Shown: positions 47,001 to 57,010 of the stretch, piece by piece
Layout: every line of letters begins with the position of its first letter
Position numbering within the stretch: the first letter of the stretch is position 1
Origin: Berberis thunbergii
Lineage: Eukaryota > Streptophyta > Magnoliopsida > Ranunculales > Berberidaceae
Length of the DNA stretch: 64,000 nucleotides
Direction of reading: 5' to 3'
NCBI GenBank assembly: GCA_003290165.1
Contig: QNQO01000519.1
Coordinates: 620,001 to 684,000 of the forward strand
Program-made: the position numbers and the translations under genes
The notes under the pieces: generated by a model
The model's input: only the letters and a program-made list of their open reading frames with translations
Told to the model about the DNA's origin: nothing
The model's database searches: none

Positions 47001-47102
47001 TTTGAGAAAAAGAACATGAAATTGGAACTCCATTGTCAGTTTCTTCTTTCCAATCGATTTCTTTCTCTCTCTGTCCAAATCACAAGTAGAAGAAGCATCT
47101 AA

Positions 47103-48012
47103 GAATTGTTAGAGGAAGAGATGAAGAAGATTAAAGTGTTCAAGCGAGAGCATCATCTCTGTATGCTCATGTTAAATGATGGTAAGTTGGGTTTTTTCGT
47201 TAAAATTTGGAATTGTTGATTGATTTGGGAGATTGGGTTTTTTATTTTGGTGGGTTTTATTAATGGATTTGCTTTTGTTTTTGACTTGGATTGTAGCTAT
47301 TGTGACATTGAAGGATGAGGCGAGGCAGTGTTCGATCTTGTGGAAAGCTAAGCCGATTACTGAAGAGTTTTTGCCATTAAAGAGGAATTTTGATGAAGGT
47401 GGAGGGGAGAAAGTTGATAAATATTATAAAGATAAGAAGAGCTGGATGAGTTCTGCTCAGCTCTGGAGTTCAAATGGCTATTGTTCTGATTCTAATATAA
47501 TTAATGGTGATAAAAAGCAGATAGAAGAGGTAAAGAAGTTTTATTTATATTTTTTTTTGGTAATTTTGATTTTTTAGAGATTGATTTGTAATGGTGTTTT
47601 GATTATTTTGATTATAGAGAGTTGAAGAAGATCGAGTTTCTGTGACTAAGAATCAAAACACTTCATGCAAGTACTGGAATGGGGAAGGGGCATTTGCGCC
47701 GTTTAAGGGATACACTGAGGCCTCTATAGTGAACAAGAAGAAGAAGGAAGATAAAGAGGAGAAATCATCAGTATCTGGTCTTTCTCTTCTTCTTCCTGGA
47801 CTGAAAACTCCAACTTCACTTACTGATTCATCATCTTTGTTCCCGGAGAGTAAATCATCTATTTTCATGACAAAGGGGCAAGTAGATAGAGTGATAACTC
47901 CTGCACAACAACCACAATCGCAGCAATCCCAGAGGAAGCAAAGGAGATGTTGGTCTCCGGAATTGCATCGCCGTTTCATTAGTGCACTTCAGGAACTTGG
48001 TGGTTCACAAAG
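47103..48012 (+). pseudogene. NIGT1/HHO (HRS1-type GARP) transcription factor, captured 5' and middle exons
   Basis: Exon a, 47103-47181, reads ELLEEEMKKIKVFKREHHLC and matches the N-terminal coiled motif of NIGT1/HHO proteins. Exon b, 47297-47529, contains EEFLPLKRN and SWMSSAQLWSSN. Exon c, 47618-48012, contains FAPFKGY, a Q-rich linker and RRCWSPELHRRFISALQELG, the first half of the GARP (G2-like) DNA-binding domain. Introns 47182-47296 and 47530-47617 have GT...AG ends and frames join cleanly across them. A GT donor follows at 48013, but the next exon (HLQKYRLH half of the domain) is absent. An ATG at 47121 is in frame. Family role: nuclear repressors of nitrate and phosphate starvation genes. 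This piece cannot bind DNA normally. Confidence 0.85.
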
Positions 48013-48737
48013 GTGAGATTTAGGACAAATAATTGGAAACAATCAAAGTGTTTTGTACTTACAGTTTGTTGATTGAATTGCATGTTTAAGTGTTTTGTCC
48101 AATGTCTTGGTGTTATGATAATCATGAAATATAGGAGAAAGTGGTTGCTCAACATGCTCATGGATATTGAAAGTGACATTAGAACCCAATAAGATTCAAG
48201 ATGACAACCAATTGCAGCCTTGCAGAACTTCTACTAACAGATGAAGAATAATATGCATCAGAATTAGGATATAGCCAATTAAGAATAATATGTGTTCATC
48301 ATCAGCAAAGGAGCAAACCAAACCAAAAGTCATATCCATACATGAAAAACGGAACATACAAAGAAAGTTGTAAGAGTTTAAATCACAATGTGCCATGTAT
48401 GGACATTTAACACTCAAATTTTTTATTTTTTACCTACAATATCCTATTCCAAAATTATACCATTGCACTTCAAGTGTTAATTTTTTTTATTTGTTTTTAA
48501 CAAAATCGCTATGTCTTTGACATAGCTTTTGAGGATTAACTAATTGAGTTCAGATGGACTTCTCTTGTTAATTTTTTAATCTAGTGTCACACTCTCACCA
48601 TATATGCATAGGTGTATCTCATGCAAATCACCAGGGACCCATTTGGAGATGACTCTAGACATAAGAAACCACACACAGTTTCTCTACTAAAAAGTTTCAT
48701 ATTACAAAAAAAAAATTAACCCAGCTATATTACTTGC
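48013..48737. other. Junction between captured fragments; no gene recognised
   Basis: It starts as the intron after the NIGT1-like exon c and soon loses similarity to anything I know. TATAGGAGAAAGTGG at 48,132 could serve as an acceptor but leads into stops. The breakpoint between NIGT1-derived and CPL1-derived DNA lies somewhere here. Confidence 0.5.
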
Positions 48738-50493
48738 CTGAAAGAATTTGCATTCTGAGAACCCTGTTCAAGTGTCGAGTTTAGGTTGTGAAGAGCCTCT
48801 TCAGCTGCCTGTCAAAAGCGATGTGACGTGACTAAGAAAAAATATAACGACAAAGATCATGCCAGTAAGAAAGACAAGGGAATATGAGATCACTAGCTAC
48901 CTTCATCTTAGCTTCGTCCCAGGTTAATCCACTTCCCTTGCCTAAGACCTCTCCTCCAATTACCACCTAAATAAATGGTCGAAAATTACAATAGTGTATG
49001 GAGAAAGGAGAGCCATAAATACATGAGCAGATAATAGTAATTTTTTCATCTTGATATCATCAATTATCATTTATCCAAGTAGTAAGTCACGAAGCAGAGC
49101 TTCCATTAGAGCTTATAATTTCAAAATATTTCATAGAGATAACCAAATGAAAGCTAGTTGGATCTATCAAGACATTATTTAGCAGATAGTTCAATCACAC
49201 TAACACAAGCACTACTTAGGTAACCAAATGAAAGGTATTTGGAACCATCCAGACATTTGGTCACATCATTTAAAAAAGCATCTGCATTTACTACGATAAA
49301 AAAAGGCTTTCATCCATCTCACTAGAATCTTAAAGTTTCCAATTAATATGAGTTTTGTATCATCAAGAAGATGGAACAATTACTGACTAATCAAACAACC
49401 ACTTATTTGTATCAAATCATTACAAAAACATTGCCCCTTTTAATCATGGACATTGTAAGATAGTAAGTGTGAACGCTCCAAGCTTTGTAACTTGGCTTAG
49501 GTTTGTTTGGTTTCTCATGTGCTTGGGCCTTGTAATATATATATTATGCAATGTTTTAGTCAGTAAAAAAAGTGTGAATGCTCCAAGATTAATCAGATTT
49601 GATAAGGGCCTAACTCTAAATTCAAAACCAGTTGGGAAGTTTACAAGATGTTCATAATTGGTTATAGCGAGCTTGTTCTGCAGCTTACTTTTCTTTACCT
49701 CACTATTTCGTATGTTTCTGAGTTCCATTTTACGTTTTATCAAGTTCATTTTTACTTGGGTCCCTTCATTATGTAGCCATTGCCTATTGTAAGTTTTTTG
49801 GCTATTGACGCTTATTTGAAGCCTCTATTGTGTTTTTCCTTTCTCTTTAATGGATAAAATTCCATGATTTGCCAGATCGAAATAAATAATAACAGTTTTA
49901 TCAGGGCTAAAGCAAGTCATAAACCATTTCCTCCGATAAAGTTCACTAAGCCAGAATATCTAGCAACGAGATGACCAAATCAAATAGCAGATTGTAAAAT
50001 TTGGCTAACTTATGCAAACAATTTGAGGTCAGAATCTTGCATGTTCTAACCTGTGCATGAACCCCTCCTTCATGGATTAAGTTTGTTGGAAGTAGAGATT
50101 GATCTTGAAAAATCAAGGACAATTCTTCCTTCATGCACTGAAAGATGGATTCTTAGAATGTCAATTATCAATATGCCACAGGCATTAATATTGAGAAAAA
50201 CAATGGTAGGAGATTAAGTAGAATTATGAAGAATTAAAAAAGTTCTTGATATCCTACTAGTTCCTTGAGGGCAGAAACTGGACCCTGTACTTTGTTAGCT
50301 CCGTCCAGCCTTGAGTCCAGACTCCTGGATGACTCGGTTGAACTTGATAGTGGGACAGGATCCTCCTTGGGGATTGTTTGAGGCCCCAATGAATTTGAGT
50401 CACTTGGAAAACCATTCTCCTTTGCAATGACAACCTTATTGAGGTCCCCATTCGCAGAAGTTGAATCAGACAACGCATTAGACATATATTTAT
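48738..50493 (-). pseudogene. CPL1-like (RNA polymerase II CTD phosphatase-like) captured exons around a dsRNA-binding domain
   Basis: Four minus-strand exons. 50493-50258 gives DKYMSNALSDST, ENGFPSDSNSLGPQTIPKED and GPVSALKEL. 50137-50051 gives CMKEELSLIFQDQ and EGGVHAQ. 48966-48901 gives VVIGGEVLGKGSGLTWDEAK. 48808-48738 gives AAEEALHNLNSTLEQGSQ. Acceptors are AG; donors are GT except the last, which is GC. Together they equal the CPL1/FIERY2 segment with one dsRNA-binding domain (SALKE, VLGKGSGLTWDEAK, AAEEAL). The phosphatase and BRCT domains are absent. CPL1 removes CTD phosphates and affects stress gene expression and miRNA processing in the nucleus. The intron 50050-48967 is long and contains unrelated sequence. 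Confidence 0.8.
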
Positions 50494-50869
50494 CTGGTTA
50501 AAAACAAAAAACAAAAAACACTGATCAGAATCCTTAATGAAGCTTGATAGAGTAAAATAAAACATCCAGCGGAAGAAAGTCACTTCAAACAAAGAATATC
50601 GCTTCATTGATTCCGAGAAGATAGAAGGCAATCAAACAGCCGCATTTACATGAGAATCTCTTTCCTAAACAAAATTATTGAGAAACCATGTTTACATGAG
50701 AATCTCTTTCCTTTATAGCTCAGACATGGTTAACCATTAGACATGTTTTTAAAAGATAAAAATAAAAATAAGAAAGACAACATAATAAACTAAATTAACA
50801 CTCATCTAACACCCACAGCATCTTAGCTATGTAAATACAAATACCCTTATATAGAGTTACAAATGTTCA
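50494..50869. other. Junction between CPL1-like and MOR1-like fragments
   Basis: AT-rich, with a repeated phrase (TTTACATGAGAATCTCTTTCC at 50,645 and 50,691, 46 bp apart). No exon recognised. Confidence 0.5.
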
Positions 50870-51131
50870 GAAGCACACACTTTTTGGGGAATCTTGTCAC
50901 AGTTGCAGCTACATAAGTAATTATTTCGATAACCTGTTGTTGGACCTGCACACATTCAAGCAAGTTGAGTAATATCCTAAAGAAAAAATTCAGTTTAGTC
51001 CCTACAAAATTAAAATACCTGAACATTTTTCTCAGCCCACCCAGGAACTGCGCATAAGAAACGGATTAAAATCTCCGCAGACTGGTCAAGATTCTGAAGA
51101 CCTTCTACCTCCTGTTTCAAGGAGACAATTG
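50870..51131 (-). pseudogene. MOR1/GEM1-like (XMAP215 family) captured exons
   Basis: Two minus-strand exons. 51131-51019 gives SLKQEVEGLQNLDQSAEILI, RFLCAVPGWAEKNVQ. 50945-50870 gives VQQQVIEIITYVAATVTRFP and KKCVLL, after which similarity stops abruptly. The intron between them (51018-50946) has GT...AG ends and the frames join. The wording is that of a HEAT-repeat segment of MOR1, the plant microtubule polymerase with TOG domains that organises cortical arrays and the phragmoplast. Only about 60 residues of a 2,000-residue protein are present. Confidence 0.75.
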
Positions 51132-51347
51132 CTGCAACAACATAAAACTCACTTACTACAAGCCCAAAACATCACATAACAAAATTATGCTAGAGTATAA
51201 TTATACAGTGGAGAACACTGCAGAAATTCTGAATTTTGAAGATGCACGGAGTGGAGTGAGGCATCAAAGGATCATAAATCAAAGTGACGTCAAAGGCAAG
51301 AGATTTAGAGAATGACATTGAGGAGTCTTGAGCTTTTTTTTAAGTAC

Positions 51348-52495
51348 CTCGACATCACCAACACTAGCAGTGTGATGCACGATCGACTCATCCTCATTCC
51401 CTGGTTCATCATCTGGTTCATCTGGTCCTGACAGTTCAGTTGAACTGGCAGCTTCTCCTGATGCCCCAAGGCCCATAGCCTGGCCTAACTTCTGTAGCAC
51501 TTCAGGATCATTCCAATACCTATATCCAAATCAACAAATGGAATTACATCAAAGGCATAAGAAAAAATGGCAACACGTTATCATGGATGAATAATTACCA
51601 GGTTGTTATAGAAAATAAGAAAATGCAAGGAGACTAGTTGGTGAAGCTAACCTCGTTCTCCCAAAAGGCCAAAATTCATCGACAACTTGTGTCCACCATA
51701 AAGTAATATGTCATGCACTTAAGTTTTATACTGCCAAATACATCGAATACCTAGTGGGCTTAGCTCAGTGTAGGAAAATGTAGCATCTTTTATCCTTTCC
51801 ATTGTGTTATCTTATTTATACATATGATATTTTGGAAAAATATATTGGAAAGGTTGGACCAAAAAGACAAAGGCCTCCATTAGGTAGAAGCATCCCTTGT
51901 GTCACTCAATGATCCATATGAACACTGTGCTAGAAATGCACAGTTCATTCAAGAACAAGGCTTTTTCTCGACCAAAACAATGTTCCAAGGCAAGCCTTGG
52001 ACATGTCAAGAAACCACAAAACAATAATATTTTAAATCTTCCTCACCTCATCATGGCAGCAGGACCGCCACTCTCAATCTCATCCAATATAGGTTTCAAG
52101 GATGGATCCTCCTTGATTTGTGCCATTCGTTCATCAAGTTGTTCCTTACGCAGTGGATTAGTCAAATTCTCCAGCATGCTTGATGTAGTTGGATCCTAAA
52201 GCCACAATGAATTAAACTGTGCATTCCTCTTTAGAACATATTATGTCAAGCATCTGAAAAATTATAATGAAGATCATACCTGAATCAAGGCATTACCAAG
52301 GCGCTTGGCCATAGTCATGAATTGAGGATTCTACATAACTTGTTGCATGGTGGAGTAGTACTGATTTGTATCAAGCGCAGATATGCCATCATCATTTGAA
52401 TTCTGAACACTCTTTTGGAGCTGCTCAGCCATCTGATTGAAAGCAGGCTAGGATCTTTTGCTATCTGCTCAGCTAATTCCTTTATACTTGGATCC
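51348..52495 (-). pseudogene. AKR2-like (ankyrin repeat-containing protein 2) captured exons, broken
   Basis: Three minus-strand exons. 52495-52280 gives DPSIKELAEQIAKDP, NQMAEQLQKSVQN, NQYYSTMQQVM. 52195-52047 gives [20 protein letters not shown]. 51519-51348 gives YWNDPEVLQKLGQAMGLGAS and EDESIVHHTASVGDVE. Splice sites are GT...AG. This is the N-terminal STI1-like region of AKR2, ending where the ankyrin repeats would start; these are missing. The first exon has a one-base frameshift near 52,450 and a TAG at 52333-52331. AKR2 is a cytosolic receptor for chloroplast outer-envelope proteins. The breaks show the fragment is not under selection. Confidence 0.85.
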
Positions 52496-53210
52496 TATAT
52501 TTTCAAAACTCACTCAGATTAAAAGGGTAATCATAGTGGCACAAAGTACAAATCATGACTGACAAAATTAACCACAATTTAAAGCAATGTGAAGCTGATC
52601 TACAACATGATAGGAAGAAGAGAATCTGCACCATACAATGACAGAAACAAAAGAAAAATGTTCAAATTACAAAATTGCATTATCAACCTAAACATAATTT
52701 ACAAACTGATTTAAAAAATAATCTGCATAGCTTGATAAAATAGACGTGATGACCCAAGTGGCACCTGCTAAATACTTGGCTAACATTGAGATGTGAAGAA
52801 ACTAAAAAAGGTCATACCATAAGAGATGCATCAGCATATAGTGTCCAGTGTCAAAAGGCACAAATATCCATGTTTGCTTAAGATATTGTTGGAAAGGCAT
52901 CATGACTTGCATGCAAGGATGCACGGACTCGAACTCGGACACGGATATGACACGGCGACTCGGCAATTTTAAAAAAAATAGGACTCGGCGACACGGTCAA
53001 ACTTAATATTTTAATATATTTTTTTTAACATATACATGACTTCGAATGCTTACATGCAAATAAAAGGAGCAAAAGGCCCAAGAATTAGTTTGAGGCTTGG
53101 CCAAAGGTGTCTAGTCCAAGAATAGTTTTAAATGGCCCAATTTCAAAAGCCCAACTCAAGGCCTAAGTTGGGTATTTGTTATATAGTAAGACTAGAGTAG
53201 CATTGGCTTG
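52496..53210. other. Region upstream of the AKR2-like exons; no exon recognised
   Basis: It would be an AKR2 intron or captured flank. Near 52,925-53,000 it has the phrases GGACTCGAACTCGGACACGG and GACTCGGCGACACGG, which look like an inserted repeat of unknown family. Confidence 0.45.
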
Positions 53211-53346
53211 CTGTTTTGAGAAGAAGACCAGGAATGAACAAGAAGAAGAAGAAGAAACGAAAGAAGGTAAGCCTCTATCTCTGGTCTTACTACAGAGACT
53301 TACCTTTTTTTTGGTCTTCTTCTCAAAACAGAGAGGCTTACCTTCT
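53211..53346. repeat. Inverted repeat (hairpin) inside the Pack-CACTA
   Basis: CTGTTTTGAGAAGAAGACCA (53211-53230) pairs perfectly with TGGTCTTCTTCTCAAAACAG (53312-53331). GAAGGTAAGCCTCT near 53,262 pairs with AGAGGCTTACCTTC at 53,333. The two pairings overlap in nested order imperfectly, so alternative folds are possible. Confidence 0.8.
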
Positions 53347-54356
53347 CAACATAAACAAGACTCTGAATCAACACTGCTTGAGAATTGTTTTTTTTTTTGT
53401 AAAAGGCACAACATCTCAAATAGAAAGGCACTTGCAAGTGGATAGAAATGGGTTCAGTCCACATAATAATTGCACAAATGAGACTTCATATGAATAAGTG
53501 TTGTAAATAAATATATACGGAATCAACTGACTAGAGCATCTTGGGGCGGACTGTTTCAGTTTTTGTTTCCTATGTTTATCTTGTTTAGGCTACTTGTATC
53601 TGTGGGTGGTCTGTTCAATTGCCCTACATTTCCCTGGTCTTAAGTTTAAACAGTTGCTTTTCTTCATCAAAACATTAGAAGACACACAGAGGTTAGCACA
53701 AAAAGTAAAACAAAAATTATTCTGTTTTTCTTTCATGATAGCAAAGCAAAGACAAAACTCCGATAATACATAAAACGTATGAACTGACACACCTTACACG
53801 TTTTGTTGTACAATGTACAATGCAAGAATCGGCAAAAAGAAAAACAGGGTCAACCTTATAATGAGAAACTGTACCGCTACCATGGTCGACCTTATAATGA
53901 GAAATGGACAAGATTTGAAATGAATTATGTAAAAGTAGAGAGGATTGAAGGATGAGAGAATACATTAAACAGATCAACAAATGAAAAATTGTTTGGTGCA
54001 CCAGCTCATATAAACAAGATTTCAAATGGGTCAAGATAAAAAAACCCTAATTTTCTTAAAATCTACTACATTGGAGAGAAATCATCAATCAGATCAACAA
54101 ATGAAAGTATCCAATGAGATGAATTGGGAAGAAACTTACTTGAATCTGATCATTGGTGACTCCCCGACCCCAACTTAGTAGAATCAGTAAACCCCAAACC
54201 TCCAAAACCCTAGATCTGAAGATAAAACACATCAAATATTTAACAAAATCACCAAATACAAACAACAACTCTATTGTAACTTGGCTAAATCAAACAATTC
54301 TACTTAAATCAAACACTAACACTGAAAAATTTGGAAGAAACTTACAAAAGATTGAA

Positions 54357-54652
54357 ATTTGGATTTCACCCATTTCTTCATTGCTTCGACAGCTTTTCTG
54401 ATTGTTGAGATGGTTTGGTGGGTTACCTTTGTAGAAGATGGAAGTTGTGGTGCCTCCATCAAACCTTCTCTGCTTTGCTCACCCTAAGAGAGTGAAGAAA
54501 AAGAAAAGGGGCAGAGGAGACGAATGATCTAGGGTTTTGAGAAGAAGAAAGAAGAAAAACCCTTCTTCTCCCTTCGGATTCGGATTTGGATTTCACCCAT
54601 TTCTTCAGTGCTTTGACATCTTTTCGGATCGCTGAGATGGTTTGGTGGAGGG
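54357..54652. repeat. Direct duplication of about 64 bp
   Basis: TTTGGATTTCACCCATTTCTTCA...GAGATGGTTTGGTGG at about 54,357-54,420 recurs at about 54,589-54,652. It lies in the leader of the minus-strand captured genes, mirroring the 64-bp duplication at the other end of the element. Confidence 0.8.
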
Positions 54653-54850
54653 GAGACCATGGAAGGAGGCGAGGAGGGAAGTCGAGGGAGGAGCAGAGAA
54701 GTCGAAGTCGAGGGAGGAGTAGGGAAATCGAGGAAGGAGGGAAGGAGGGGAGGAGTAGAGTCGAGGGAAGGAGGAGCTTCGATGTCGAGTGAAGTGGAGT
54801 CGAGTAGAGGGAAGTCGAATGGAGGGGAAGGTTGAAGTCGAGCACCAAAA
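54653..54850 (-). promoter_or_regulatory. Pyrimidine-rich leader (minus strand) near the right CACTA end
   Basis: On the minus strand this is a run of CT-rich repeats (TCGACTTC, CCTCCTTC and similar). It is placed where transcription of the AKR2-MOR1-CPL1 series would start. Role inferred from position and composition. Confidence 0.3.
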
Positions 54851-54889
54851 TAGCCCGCCCAATTTTTTTTTCAGCTTTTTAGGTTGCCA

Positions 54890-55228
54890 CGGTTTTGAGC
54901 CGTTGCTACTAGTAGCCACGGTTTTAAACCGTGGCCAAATTTATTTTTTGCAACGGTTTTAAGCCGTTTCTACTATTACCCACTGTTCTAAACCGTTGCT
55001 ACTAGTACTCACGGTTTTAAGCCGTTGCTACTATTACCCACGGCTTTAGGCCATTGCTAGTTATAGCCACGATTTTTGGCCGTGGCCAATAAACCAACGG
55101 TTTTCAGCCGTTGCTAATTTTTTGTTTCCACGGTTTTAAGCCGTTGGTCATTATGGCTACGGTTTTTAGCCGTGGCAAATAAATCAACGGTTTAGAACCG
55201 TGGCCAGCTCGGCGTAGCTAAACTGGTA
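54890..55228. repeat. Right subterminal palindrome array of the Pack-CACTA
   Basis: About ten palindromic units around ACGGTTTTAAACCGT (for example GCCACGGTTTTAAACCGTGGC at about 54,914), many altered to GCCGTTGC on one side. The unit is the same as at the left end. Confidence 0.9.
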
Positions 55229-55241
55229 TTTTGGTGTAGTG

Positions 55242-55575
55242 AACCATCTACAGAACTTACAATTACCTAAAAGAAATTACAACTGCCTGTAAGCAGATGA
55301 CTCACTCATCTGCCATGTGTCTCACTCATCTACCAATAGTCGACTCGTTTTGCCTCTATAAATAGACAAATACAAAGCCATCTAAAGGTAACACTTTCTC
55401 GATTTACAATTATCTCTTAAAATATAGGGAAATAAATCTTTTTCAAAATGTATTGTTCTAACGTTGGCATCAAAATTCACGTGGGAGGCACCACACCGAT
55501 GTCAAGAATTAATCTCCATTTTATGCAGATTGCACCTCGTGATCAACATGTGATCCAATGAAAATTTGCATCTAC
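55242..55575 (+). repeat. 3' LTR fragment of element B
   Basis: It begins AACCATCTACAGAACTTAC right after the CACTA terminus, equal to about 190 bp into the 5' LTR (31,881). It continues with CACTCATCTGCCATGTG, TCTATAAATAGAC and GGCATCAAAATTC, and ends GCATCTACA at 55575. Confidence 0.8.
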
Positions 55576-55848
55576 AGCAACAATGGAAGTATTCTAGCAA
55601 TATTAGAAATTCTAATATTATTGTAATAGGATTTTCAATTGGAACATTGTTTTCTATTGGGTTTAGGATTTGTTTTAAAAGTTAAGTTATTTATAAATGA
55701 TACGTGAAGATTGTCCATTGTTAGATAGTTGATTGATGAAAAAAATTTATTTCGTTTATTTAATGTTAATTTACTGTCGTTTTATTTATTTTATTTGATT
55801 CCAGCATTATCGTTTAATTTTCATTAATCCACCAGTTTTATTCTATCA
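55576..55848 (+). repeat. 5' LTR of element D, right part
   Basis: AAGTATTCTAGCAATATTAG to TTCTATCA aligns with 57770-58032 of the right LTR. It is the continuation of the piece at 31673, displaced by element B. Confidence 0.75.
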
Positions 55849-55850
55849 AT

Positions 55851-55862
55851 TCTTATCAAAGC
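55851..55862 (+). promoter_or_regulatory. Primer-binding site of element D, tRNA-Met-like
   Basis: TCTTATCAAAGC, two or three changes from TGGTATCAGAGC, placed two bases after the LTR end. Confidence 0.5.
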
Positions 55863-55928
55863 TGAAGAGATATTTGAAGAATTATTTTTTTATGAAATAA
55901 TTGAAGAGAAGTACGAGTAAGAACGAGT

Positions 55929-56590
55929 TTGTTTATTATACACTTGTTATTCACAGAATTCATGGCAGCAAAGGCAGAGTTAAAAGAATTTAGGGCAAAT
56001 ATAGATAAGATATTCTACAAGGACAAGGACATGGAATGTATCCAAACAACACCACCATCATCGCCAGCACCTTCCCAATGTCGATGGCGGTGCAACCACT
56101 GGTCAACTCGTCGTCGAGGTCGACCGACCTCCTCTACCCAGTCTCCTAAGTGGTTCAATTGAACATATCAGCCCACAAACTACGTCGATCTCACCTTCCA
56201 ACAGTTCAATCAAACTTGTCTCCCTGACTGAGCGCCACCAATGGCTCAAGTAGTCCCACCTCGAACTGCACAACAGCTCGTCGAACAACAACAAATTGAT
56301 CGCCAGCCCTAGTCAATCCTACAAATCGCTCGACAAAAAATCCACTGTCACCCTTGATCATCAGTCGTCATCGAGTCACAACGTTTATCGCCACCATGCT
56401 CGAAAGCCTCGTACCCACATATGGATCGACCAACAGTTCCTTGATCGATCGACCCTACCGATCACTCCCTTGGTCGATCTACCTCTCTTCGTCCATCGTC
56501 TACCATGGAAACCACGGACATGCTCATCGTCGCCGCCACCCCCTCTGTAGCCACCCATCAACCAACCGATCGAAACCCCTCCTTTTTGTT
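55929..56590 (+). pseudogene. Gag-like start of element D
   Basis: The frame from 55929 gives EFMAAKAELKEFRANIDKIF then a Pro/Ser-rich stretch, TTPPSSPAPSQ, the usual pattern of a gypsy gag N-terminus (helix, then proline-rich linker). Stops appear from 56,160 on. No gag core or Zn knuckle follows; the sequence turns into unrelated DNA before 56,900. Confidence 0.4.
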
Positions 56591-57010
56591 TAAATCGAGT
56601 TGGGAAAAATAAGGGAATTTTCCCCAATTTTCTGCTCCAGTTTTTATTACAACCCTTGATCAAACATTTTGCTTTGCTGTCTCTCTGTGTCGAAAAGAGC
56701 GAGTGTGAGAGAAAGACGAAATAAGGGTTTCCAGAGTTTCAGATCGATTAGGAGGGAGGGAGAATGGGGTTGGTGAGTTGGAGAAGTGAAAGGGTTGCAG
56801 AGATTGATGAAGTAGCCATTAGAACAGAACGAGAGAGAGAGCTCTGTCGAGTGTTTTTGAGAGGTTTTTGCAGAGAGAGAGCTGTATTTGAAATTCGAGG
56901 GTAACAGGCCGGATTTGGAAATGACTTTGATATTTATATCTTTCACAAATAAATCCTTCAAAATCCTTCAAAGTCCATCAAGTCAACAAATCCATTAAAA
57001 TCTCATGTTG

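Larger units (their letters stand above)
46464..55241. mobile_element. Pack-CACTA transposon, 8.8 kb, carrying fragments of at least four host genes
   Basis: Left end CACTACACCAAAA (46464-46476) and right end TTTTGGTGTAGTG (55229-55241) form a perfect 13-bp inverted pair. Both ends carry arrays of short palindromes around ACGGTT..AACCGT. No transposase is visible inside. The interior carries host-type exons bounded by proper splice sites: NIGT1/HHO on the plus strand; AKR2, MOR1 and CPL1 on the minus strand. The 3-bp flanks (ATA and AAC) do not match, and part of the recipient element B is missing at the site. A second element of the same family starts at 63851. Confidence 0.85.
31695..55575 (+). 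mobile_element. Ty3/gypsy element B, split by element C and by a CACTA element
   Basis: Plus-strand order: 5' LTR, primer site, gag, protease, [element C], rest of protease, RT, RNase H, integrase start, [CACTA], 3' LTR fragment. It shares LTR, primer site and coding wording with element A. The left LTR edge is approximate because the TGTGGAAGC start seen in A is not clear here. Before the insertions it would have been an ordinary gypsy element in normal gag-pol order. Confidence 0.75.

Noticed and set aside
46796..47078. Leu- and Ser-rich minus-strand open frames
   Set aside because: They are translations of the (GAA)n microsatellite and the 64-bp duplication, with no domain or conservation.
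47653..47979. Minus-strand 108-residue frame
   Set aside because: Antisense shadow of the NIGT1-like exon.
51897..52199. Plus-strand 100-residue frame
   Set aside because: It is the antisense shadow of the AKR2-like exon at 52047-52195.
54459..54919. Two overlapping minus-strand frames rich in Ser, Leu, Pro and Thr
   Set aside because: They arise from a CT-rich leader with short internal repeats; no known domain, and they overlap in different frames.
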